This document shows, piece by piece, positions 1-5,144 of a DNA stretch of 10,097 bases. Position numbers and translations under genes: made by a program. Numbering within the stretch: position 1 is the stretch's first letter; each line of letters opens with the position of its first letter. The DNA lies in assembly GCA_035250025.1 (NCBI GenBank), contig DATFFO010000156.1, forward strand, positions 1-10,097. Direction: 5' to 3'. The stretch is from DATFFO01 sp035250025. Lineage in GTDB: Bacteria > Actinomycetota > Acidimicrobiia > Spongiisociales > ZC4RG35. The notes under the pieces are model-generated. The model saw nothing but the letters and a program-made list of their open reading frames with translations. It was not told the DNA's origin and did not search any database.

Positions 1-953
1 CCGAGACCGAAGAGGAGGTCCTCGATCACACCCTCCCGGTCGATGGCGAAGCCGATGGCGCGCCGCACCTCGAGATCCAGGAGGGCCGGGTGGGGTTGGC
101 CCTCGACAGCGCCGCCGTTGATGGCGATCTCGTCGAAGCCGCCCTGCTGGCCATCGACAACCTCGATGTTCTCGTCCCCCTGCAGGGTCTCCACCGAGTT
201 GGAGGGGATGCCGTGGGCGGCATCGATCTCCCCCTGCTGGAGGGCGGCGACCATGGCGTCGGGGTTGGAGAAGTAGCGGAAGATGACCTGGTCGATGGGG
301 GGCTCCTGGCCCTCCCATCCCCAATAGTTGGGGTTGGCCACCATGCTCACCGACTGCTGGTCGGTGAACTCGGAGATCGTGAAGGGCCCGCTGCCCACCC
401 CGTCGAGCCCGTCGTATGTGGCGACGGCCTCGGCGTCGGTGGCGACCGGCTCCCAGATGTGCTTGGGGAGCAGGTAGACGTCCATCGTCGGCAGCTTGGG
501 GTCGGGCACGGCCGAGACGATCTCCACGGTCCGATCGTCGATCACCGTCGCCGTCAGGTTCTGGGTGGTTGAGATGTGGTTCGTCCACCCCTGCTCCACC
601 GACGTGTTGATGTTCCAGGCCACGTCCTCGGCGGTGAGCGGTGTCCCGTCGGACCACAACAGGCCCTCGCGCAGGGTGTAGGTGTAGGTGAGGCCGTCGT
701 CGGACGCCTCCCAGCTCTCCGCCAGACCGGGGATGGTCGCGAAGTCTTCTGCCGCCTTGTCGGTGAGGGTGGCGTAGTGCAGGTTCCAGACCTCATACTC
801 GGAGACCAGGAACCCGGCGGTGGGGTTGAGTGAGTCCCAGTCCTGGGTGAGGCCGATGCGGAGGACGACGGGATCATCCCCGTCCTGGGCGGACGCCAGG
901 CTGCCAACGGCAAGCAAAGCTGCGATAGCCAGCACGGAAACCAACCTCTTCAC
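1..953 (-). CDS. ABC transporter substrate-binding protein, family 5 (peptide/nickel type), 3' end cut by window edge
   Basis: Extracytoplasmic solute-binding component of a peptide-class (SBP_bac_5) ABC importer. 317 codons are present and the C-terminal part lies outside the window. The GTG start at 951-953 is chosen because it begins a clear signal peptide: a basic V-K-R start, a hydrophobic run over about residues 4-20, and an A-S-A cleavage site before Gln23. A GAGGAGG ribosome site lies 5 bases upstream. The mature protein opens with the family pattern LRIGLTQDWDSLNP (31-44). It later carries WSDGTPLTAEDVAW, the conserved block of this family, then GVGSGPFTI and VRRAIGFAIDREGVI near the window edge. 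There is no lipobox cysteine, so it looks secreted rather than lipid-anchored, which is unusual for a monoderm. The permease and ATPase partners are not visible and may lie beyond the left edge. The ligand cannot be told from sequence. Confidence 0.93.
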   Translation of the reverse strand, partial: MKRLVSVLAIAALLAVGSLASAQDGDDPVVLRIGLTQDWDSLNPTAGFLVSEYEVWNLHYATLTDKAAEDFATIPGLAESWEASDDGLTYTYTLREGLLWSDGTPLTAEDVAWNINTSVEQGWTNHISTTQNLTATVIDDRTVEIVSAVPDPKLPTMDVYLLPKHIWEPVATDAEAVATYDGLDGVGSGPFTISEFTDQQSVSMVANPNYWGWEGQEPPIDQVIFRYFSNPDAMVAALQQGEIDAAHGIPSNSVETLQGDENIEVVDGQQGGFDEIAINGGAVEGQPHPALLDLEVRRAIGFAIDREGVIEDLLFGL

Positions 954-958
954 GCCTG

Positions 959-965
959 CCTCCTC
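959..965 (-). promoter_or_regulatory. Ribosome binding site of the substrate-binding protein gene
   Basis: GAGGAGG on the minus strand, 5 bases before the GTG codon. It is a strong Shine-Dalgarno match and it decides the GTG start, because no in-frame ATG with a signal peptide exists. Confidence 0.75.
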
Positions 966-986
966 AAACCGGAATTGGTGAGGCTG

Positions 987-1005
987 AATCTAAACCTGAA
1001 TCAGG
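987..1005 (-). promoter_or_regulatory. Candidate -10 box and adjoining dyad upstream of the substrate-binding protein gene
   Basis: On the minus strand TAGATT (992-987) fits the actinobacterial TANNNT -10. It would start transcription near 980, leaving a leader of about 27 bases that contains the ribosome site. Just upstream of it, 995-1005 reads CCTGAATCAGG, a dyad with 5-bp arms around one base. This position, between -10 and -35, is typical of a repressor site. No convincing -35 hexamer is seen. A CTGAATC direct repeat (984-990 and 996-1002) overlaps the region. The assignment rests on pattern only. Confidence 0.35.
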
Positions 1006-1037
1006 GTTCAGTGCGACGCAAAGCAGCCGCCCATCCT

Positions 1038-1075
1038 CGGGTCTTGACAGCCCAAGTTCCGGGAGACGGTAGGTT
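1038..1075 (+). promoter_or_regulatory. Candidate moaA promoter with operator-like dyad; likely leaderless
   Basis: TTGACA (1044-1049) is a perfect -35 hexamer. TAGGTT (1070-1075) fits TANNNT and lies 6 bases before the GTG start. The 20-base spacer between them is longer than usual. If this -10 is used, transcription begins at or next to the start codon, matching the absence of a Shine-Dalgarno sequence. A symmetric interrupted dyad covers the -35: CGG (1038-1040), CTTG (1043-1046), CAAG (1053-1056), CCG (1059-1061), centred between 1049 and 1050. It could be an operator. No molybdenum cofactor riboswitch can fit here. Confidence 0.45.
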
Positions 1076-1081
1076 GGGGGT

Positions 1082-2098
1082 GTGACGAAGCTCCCACTCG
1101 TCGATCAGTTCCGGAGACCGCTGCGCGATCTGCGCATCTCGGTCACGGACCGCTGCAATTTCCGGTGCACCTACTGCATGCCCAAGGAGATCTTCGGGCG
1201 CGACTACGAGTTCCTGTCCCGTGACTTGCTCCTGTCCTTCGAGGAGATCACCCGTCTCACGCGTCTGTTCGTGGACCGGGGCGTCAACAAGGTCCGCCTC
1301 ACCGGGGGCGAACCTCTCCTGCGCAAGAACCTCGAGGAGCTGATCTCGATGTTGAGCGCGGTGCCCGGCGTCGCCGACCTCACCCTCACCACCAACGGGG
1401 CCCTCCTCGCCCGCAAGGCCGAGACACTGGCGGCCGCCGGCCTCGATCGCGTCACCGTCAGCCTCGACTCTCTCGACGATGACGTCTTCATGGCGATGAA
1501 CGACGTCGGGTTCCCCGTCGCCAAGGTCCTCGAGGGCATCGAGGCGGCTTCGGCGGCCGGTCTCACCCCGGTGAAGGTCAACATGGTCGTCAAACGGGGC
1601 GTCAACGACGCCTCGATCGTGGACATGGCCAAGCACTTCAGGGGCAGCGGCCACATCCTCCGCTTCATCGAGTACATGGACGTCGGGACCACCAACGGTT
1701 GGCGGCTCGACGACGTCGTCCCCGCCCACGAGGTCGTGGAGCGCATCAACGCCGCCTTCCCCCTCGAACCGGTCGACCCCAACTATCCCGGGGAGGTCGC
1801 CAACCGCTGGCGCTACAAGGACGGCTCCGGCGAGATCGGCGTCATCGCTTCCGTCACTCAGGCCTTCTGCGCCACCTGCACCCGGGCCCGGCTCTCAGCC
1901 GAAGGCTCCCTCTACACCTGCCTGTTTGCCTCCACCGGCACCGATTTCCGGGCCTTGCTGCGCTCCGGGGCGTCCGACGACGACATCGGCGCCGTCATCG
2001 ACGGGGTCTGGTCGGGCCGCACCGACCGCTACTCCCAGACCCGCACCGAGGCCACGGCCGACCTGCCCCGAGTGGAGATGTCCTACATCGGAGGCTGA
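1082..2098 (+). CDS. moaA: GTP 3',8-cyclase MoaA (radical SAM, molybdenum cofactor step 1)
   Basis: Cytosolic radical-SAM enzyme that, with MoaC, converts GTP to cyclic pyranopterin monophosphate, the first step of molybdenum cofactor synthesis. The 338 residues match family length. The SAM-binding 4Fe-4S cluster motif CNFRCTYC has cysteines 25, 29 and 32. LTGGEPLLR (73-81) is the GGEP SAM-contact motif. LTLTTNG (100-106) and SLDSLD (127-132) are typical barrel strands. The second, substrate-binding 4Fe-4S cluster has cysteines 263, 266 and 280 (CX2CX13C). The chain ends in the conserved Gly-Gly (337-338) needed for activity in the family. The GTG start gives the expected N-terminus (LRDLRISVTDRC) and sits 6 bases after a TANNNT box without a Shine-Dalgarno sequence. 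No moaC, moaE or moeA is adjacent; mobA lies about 6 kb further on. It converges on the next gene with an 11-base gap. Confidence 0.98.
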   Translation: MTKLPLVDQFRRPLRDLRISVTDRCNFRCTYCMPKEIFGRDYEFLSRDLLLSFEEITRLTRLFVDRGVNKVRLTGGEPLLRKNLEELISMLSAVPGVADLTLTTNGALLARKAETLAAAGLDRVTVSLDSLDDDVFMAMNDVGFPVAKVLEGIEAASAAGLTPVKVNMVVKRGVNDASIVDMAKHFRGSGHILRFIEYMDVGTTNGWRLDDVVPAHEVVERINAAFPLEPVDPNYPGEVANRWRYKDGSGEIGVIASVTQAFCATCTRARLSAEGSLYTCLFASTGTDFRALLRSGASDDDIGAVIDGVWSGRTDRYSQTRTEATADLPRVEMSYIGG

Positions 2099-2109
2099 TC
2101 CGGTGCCGG

Positions 2110-2526
2110 TCAGTCCCAGATCGTGAGGATGACAGCCACGATCCCGTAGGCGATGACGGCATTGATCCCGTTGATCAACCAGTACGAGCCGCCCTTGCTC
2201 TCGTAGACCTGGTTGACGAGGGCATTGACGGCGCCGAAGCCGATCCCGAGGACGATGCCCAAGGCTATGCCGTCCATGACCTCCGTCGCCCCGACGGCCC
2301 GGACGAGGAGCGCGATGACGATCGTCGTGACGAAGTAGCCGATGAGGGTGGGGATGAAGAGCAGTGCCAGCGGAGGGCCGTCGCCGGTCGCATCCACCCG
2401 GGCCGCCTTCTGCCAGGCGGCGCTCAGTGGCGGCACCGAATACCAGATGGCGCTGAAAGCGAACCAGGCGATCGTGGCCACGATGATGGCCAGCCAGTTC
2501 AGGTCACCGAAGAAGTCGAAGATCAA
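2110..2526 (-). CDS. DUF1761-type small integral membrane protein
   Basis: A 138-residue, very hydrophobic protein with about four membrane segments: roughly residues 10-30, 53-76, 83-108 and 114-136. The opening DLNWLAIIVATIAWFAFSAIWYS followed by a short polar loop with AWQK resembles DUF1761, a family of unknown biochemical role. The start is TTG (2524-2526), supported by AGGAGG at 2531-2536, 4 bases upstream. No other in-frame start precedes the first membrane segment. It lies downstream of the 278-residue unknown gene on the same strand (74 bases apart) and ends 11 bases from the convergent moaA. The family match is made by eye. A membrane location is safe but the function is unknown. 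Confidence 0.8.
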   Translation of the reverse strand: MIFDFFGDLNWLAIIVATIAWFAFSAIWYSVPPLSAAWQKAARVDATGDGPPLALLFIPTLIGYFVTTIVIALLVRAVGATEVMDGIALGIVLGIGFGAVNALVNQVYESKGGSYWLINGINAVIAYGIVAVILTIWD

Positions 2527-2530
2527 CCGT

Positions 2531-2587
2531 CCTCCTAGTGCCGACGTGGGAACACGCTATCTGTTCTTGCCGCGACGGGGGCGTCAA
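2531..2587 (-). promoter_or_regulatory. Candidate promoter and ribosome site of the DUF1761 gene
   Basis: On the minus strand, TTGACG (2587-2582) and ACAGAT (2564-2559) are separated by 17 bases and could serve as -35 and -10. The -10 is weak. AGGAGG (2536-2531) lies 4 bases before the TTG start. This would let the membrane protein be expressed apart from the gene upstream, although read-through across 74 bases is equally possible. Confidence 0.35.
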
Positions 2588-2600
2588 TCGAGTCTGCCCG

Positions 2601-3437
2601 TCAGTCGAAATGCGCCTTGAACAGGTAGCGGTCGGCCATGTAGTTGAGGATGCGACGGGCCTGTCCGAACCCCTCCGAGAGCGTGCGCAGGAAACCCGAT
2701 CTGCCCTGGTTCACATGCTCGACCTCATCGGCGGCCCGCCGGTACCAGCCGGCGCCGGCGGTGTCGAAGAAACGGAGGCCGCCGTCTTCGACCAGGGCGT
2801 CCGCCGCCTTGATGCCAGCCGATTCGACCACGAGGCGGCGCTGGGTCGGCGAAAGCGGATGAGTGGCGGCATGATCGGGAAAGACCCCGCTCATGAACAG
2901 GGCTATGTCGCCCAGCCGGCGATAGCCCCCGGGCCGTTCGAGCGGCGGCAACATCTCGACCACCTCTGCCATGCGCCCCAGGTCCAGCTCGCTGAAGCGG
3001 CGGCGCTGGCGGCCGGTCCGGGTCTTCACGAGGTAGCTGCCGCTCGCCACGGTTGTGAACGAGTCCAGGAACTCGGTGAGGAAGAAGCGGCAGAGCCCGT
3101 CGCCGAGGAATGCCCGCATCGGCTCGACGTCGAACACGGGAAGCCGCTTCCCGGGACCCGACCATTCAGGAACGTGGCTTGCTGCCTGGAGGTCGCGGGC
3201 GGATCGATGCACCAGGGCACCGAACGCCAGGAAAGTCGACACCCCCGGAGCGAGTGCCTGGTGTTCGGCGCCGAAGATCTGGTCATAGAGCTTTGGGGAT
3301 GCGAGGAGATCGTCGATGGCGCCCGGTCGGTCCCGCAGCAGGCGTTCCAGCTCGGCCGTGCCGAGGCCGGCCGTCTGGGCAAGCGCCCCTAAGTCCTGAG
3401 GGCTGAGATGTTCGCCGTAGAGCAGTGGATAGTTCAT
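2601..3437 (-). CDS. Unrecognised soluble protein, 278 residues
   Basis: I do not recognise this protein. The start chosen is the ATG at 3437 (MNYPLLYGEH), preceded by GAGG 5 bases upstream and a plausible promoter. The frame stays open to an ATG at 3611, but that would overlap the divergent NmrA-like gene and its promoter, and the extra 58 residues look non-coding. No signal peptide or membrane segment is visible. An N-terminal helical stretch (SPQDLGALAQTAGLGTAELERLLRD, about 11-35) could resemble a small helical domain. The middle (about 105-185) holds FLTEFLDSFTTVASGSYLV and GGYRRLGDIALFMSGVFPD, which look like conserved core motifs. The C-terminus is rich in charged helices and aromatic residues. 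Regular codon use and a clean start suggest a real gene. No function is proposed. Confidence 0.8.
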   Translation of the reverse strand: MNYPLLYGEHLSPQDLGALAQTAGLGTAELERLLRDRPGAIDDLLASPKLYDQIFGAEHQALAPGVSTFLAFGALVHRSARDLQAASHVPEWSGPGKRLPVFDVEPMRAFLGDGLCRFFLTEFLDSFTTVASGSYLVKTRTGRQRRRFSELDLGRMAEVVEMLPPLERPGGYRRLGDIALFMSGVFPDHAATHPLSPTQRRLVVESAGIKAADALVEDGGLRFFDTAGAGWYRRAADEVEHVNQGRSGFLRTLSEGFGQARRILNYMADRYLFKAHFD

Positions 3438-3462
3438 CGTCGCCTCTGCAGTGAGCAGGTTA

Positions 3463-3490
3463 AGTATCGGTCCGAATTTTGGGCGGTAAA
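3463..3490 (-). promoter_or_regulatory. Candidate promoter of the 278-residue unknown gene, with short dyad
   Basis: On the minus strand TTTACC (3490-3485) and GATACT (3468-3463), with a 16-base spacer, each match 4 of 6 consensus positions. The predicted start of transcription near 3456 leaves about 19 bases including a GAGG ribosome site. GCGGT-AA-ACCGC (3483-3494) is a dyad with 5-bp arms lying over the -35, a possible operator in this divergent region. Confidence 0.4.
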
Positions 3491-3514
3491 CCGCGAACCC
3501 ACCCATCGCTGCCC

Positions 3515-3561
3515 CTGACGCGGCTCGACGCACCACTAGATTCGGCGCCGACAAGCGGAGG
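3515..3561 (+). promoter_or_regulatory. Candidate promoter and ribosome site of the NmrA-like gene and downstream run
   Basis: CTGACG (3515-3520) and TAGATT (3537-3542) are separated by 16 bases. TAGATT fits TANNNT and is identical to the -10 proposed for the substrate-binding protein gene. The ribosome site GGAGG (3557-3561) lies 9 bases before the ATG. This is the likely main promoter for the NmrA-like gene, the methyltransferase and kup, and it diverges from the promoter of the unknown gene. Confidence 0.45.
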
Positions 3562-3570
3562 CGCATCGAA

Positions 3571-4464
3571 ATGACTGTTGGGCATGGCACGATCGCCGTC
3601 TGCGGCGCCACAGGACGTCAGGGCGGTGCGGTGGCAAGAAGCCTCCTCGCATCGGGGTGGCAGGTCCGGGCCCTCACCCGCCGGCCCGACCAGGACCGCG
3701 CCGTCGCCCTGTCGGAACTCGGGGCTGAGGTCGTGGGCGCCGACATGGAGGATCCGGCGTCTCTGCGACGGGCCTTCGATGGCGTGCACGGGGTCTTCAG
3801 CGTCCAGAACGGGATGATCGCCGGCTTCGACCGGGAGGTCGTCCAGGGTCGGAACGTGGCGGATGTCGCCAAGCAAGTCGGTGTCGCCCACCTCGTCTAT
3901 GCCTCTGCCGGTACCGGGGAGACAGGCACGGGCATCGCCTCGTGGGAGGCCAAGCTGCAGGTCGAGGACCACATGCGCGAGCTGGGTCTGGCGTTCACGA
4001 GCCTCCGGCCGCAGGCGCTGATGGAGCTGATGACGGACAAGTCCTATTACCCGGCCGTGGGGACGTGGAGGATCTGGCCCAGGCTGTCCGGAGATCAGCG
4101 ACCTATTGCCTGGCTGGCGGCAGAGGATGTCGGGGCCGTCGCCACCGTCGTCTTCGCCCGACCCGACGAGTTCGTGGGCGAGAGCCTGCTGCTGGTCAGC
4201 GACGTCGTATCGCTGGCCGATTGCCGGGCGATCTACCGCGACGTAATGGGCCACGATCCCCGCACTTTCCCGATGCCGATCTGGCTGTTCGACCGGTTCA
4301 CCAAGAAGGATGTGACGGCGATCTGGCGGTGGGTGAAGACGGGAACGTATCCCACGGACACCACCTCGACGCGCGCCATCCATCCGGGGGCGATGACGGT
4401 GAGAGAGTGGCTGGAGCGGGTTCGGGAGCGCCAGGAGGCCGATGCCCACCGCGGGTCGGCGTAA
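3571..4464 (+). CDS. NmrA-like NAD(P)-binding protein
   Basis: 297-residue Rossmann-fold protein of the atypical short-chain dehydrogenase (NmrA/HSCARG-like) group. Strand 1 and the dinucleotide loop are TIAVCGATGRQGGAV (7-21), with the GxxGxxG-type pattern of this group. Strand 2 ends ALTRRP (34-39); the paired arginines favour NADP(H). GADMED (56-61) and GVFSVQNG (74-81) occupy the expected cofactor-side positions. VYASAGTGETG (109-119) is followed by W125 and K128 in place of a canonical Tyr-x3-Lys, as in NmrA-type redox sensors or isoflavone-reductase-like enzymes. The C-terminal part (about 190-285) is the variable substrate or partner region and ends in a charged helix. Whether it is a reductase or a redox-sensing regulator cannot be decided. 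The ATG has GGAGG 9 bases upstream. The TAA stop overlaps a candidate -10 of the next gene. Confidence 0.9.
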   Translation: MTVGHGTIAVCGATGRQGGAVARSLLASGWQVRALTRRPDQDRAVALSELGAEVVGADMEDPASLRRAFDGVHGVFSVQNGMIAGFDREVVQGRNVADVAKQVGVAHLVYASAGTGETGTGIASWEAKLQVEDHMRELGLAFTSLRPQALMELMTDKSYYPAVGTWRIWPRLSGDQRPIAWLAAEDVGAVATVVFARPDEFVGESLLLVSDVVSLADCRAIYRDVMGHDPRTFPMPIWLFDRFTKKDVTAIWRWVKTGTYPTDTTSTRAIHPGAMTVREWLERVRERQEADAHRGSA

Positions 4465-4467
4465 GGT
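4462..4467 (+). promoter_or_regulatory. TANNNT box made from the NmrA stop codon, before the methyltransferase gene
   Basis: TAAGGT starts with the TAA stop of the upstream gene and lies 6 bases before the ATG of the methyltransferase. That spacing would give a leaderless transcript. No -35 is evident. The same bases include AAGG, 7 bases from the ATG, which could instead act as a weak ribosome site for operon translation. Confidence 0.35.
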
Positions 4468-4473
4468 CGGCCG

Positions 4474-5133
4474 ATGGCACACATGACCAACGAAACCTGG
4501 GACTTCCTCAACGACTACTCGCGGCGAGTGTTCGGAGACCAGGACGAGCACCTGGCCGGGCTGATGGACGAAGCGGTTGAGGAGGGGCTCCCGGCGATCT
4601 CTGTTGGTCCCGACGTCGGACGCTTGTTGATGATCCTGACCTCGATGACCGAGGCCAGGCTGGCAATCGAGGTGGGGACGCTGGGTGGCTACTCCGGGAT
4701 CTGGATCGCCCGCGGCCTCCGGGCCGGCGGCCGCCTCATCACGATCGAAGCCAACGAAAGGCATGCCGACTTTGCCGCTCGCCAGTTCGAACGAGCCGGC
4801 GTCGCCGACCGGGTCGACCTGCGTCGTGGCGCCGGTCTCGATGTCCTGGCCACGCTCGCCGACGAGATGGAGCCGGGCAGCGTCGACGTGGTCTTCCTCG
4901 ATGCCGTGAAGCACGAGTACCCCGGGTACCTCGAGTTGGCCCGCCCGCTGGTGGCGCCCGGCGGCTTGGTGATCGCTGACAACGTCTACGGCACCGGCGG
5001 CGGCTGGCTCGACCAGGGGCATGGCACCGACGAATTCAATCGTCTCATCGCCGCCGATCCGCTCTTCGAAGCGGTCGCCTTCCCCTTTCGAGAGGGCGTC
5101 CTGGTCGCCCGCCGCAAACCACCGGAGGCCTAA
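4474..5133 (+). CDS. Class I SAM-dependent O-methyltransferase (Methyltransf_3, catechol/caffeoyl-CoA type)
   Basis: 219-residue cytosolic methyltransferase of the metal-dependent catechol/caffeoyl-CoA O-methyltransferase family. Conserved parts in order: an N-terminal helical cap; SVGPDVGRLL (43-52), matching the family's substrate-side entry; SAM motif I AIEVGTLGGYSGIWIA (64-79); acidic Glu92 in TIEAN, which would hold the SAM ribose; VVFLDAVKHEY (139-149) with metal ligand Asp143 and Lys146; and LVIADN (165-170) with Asp169 and Asn170 as further metal ligands. All usual active-site residues are present, so it should be active. Substrate is unknown; a phenolic or catechol hydroxyl is the family norm. 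The gap to the NmrA-like gene is 9 bases and to kup 11 bases. Confidence 0.93.
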   Translation: MAHMTNETWDFLNDYSRRVFGDQDEHLAGLMDEAVEEGLPAISVGPDVGRLLMILTSMTEARLAIEVGTLGGYSGIWIARGLRAGGRLITIEANERHADFAARQFERAGVADRVDLRRGAGLDVLATLADEMEPGSVDVVFLDAVKHEYPGYLELARPLVAPGGLVIADNVYGTGGGWLDQGHGTDEFNRLIAADPLFEAVAFPFREGVLVARRKPPEA

Positions 5134-5136
5134 CCT
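5131..5136 (+). promoter_or_regulatory. TANNNT box made from the methyltransferase stop codon, before kup
   Basis: TAACCT begins with the TAA stop of the methyltransferase and lies 8 bases before the GTG of kup. There is no Shine-Dalgarno sequence close to that GTG; the nearest GGAGG is 16 bases away (5124-5128). A leaderless start is therefore the simplest reading. No -35 is seen. Confidence 0.35.
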
Positions 5137-5144
5137 CCCCCAAC

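Noticed and set aside
1699..2538. 279-codon open frame spanning the moaA end and the DUF1761 gene
   Set aside because: A shadow of moaA in another frame continuing antisense to the membrane protein; its content is not protein-like.
2538..3392. 284-codon open frame on the plus strand opposite the unknown 278-residue gene
   Set aside because: The minus-strand frame has a ribosome site, a promoter and more protein-like motifs; the plus frame has none of these. Since the minus gene is itself unrecognised, this is the least secure of the rejections.
3438..3611. N-terminal extension of the unknown gene to the ATG at 3611
   Set aside because: It would cross the divergent promoter region and overlap the start of the NmrA-like gene; the ATG at 3437 has a ribosome site.
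3460..5022. 520-codon open frame on the minus strand
   Set aside because: It lies opposite the clear NmrA-like and methyltransferase genes, has low-complexity His/Asp/Arg/Pro-rich content and no family features; it is an artefact of GC-rich codon use.
5134..5144. c-di-AMP (ydaO/kup) riboswitch before kup
   Set aside because: Often found ahead of potassium transporter genes in actinobacteria, but only 11 bases separate kup from the previous gene.
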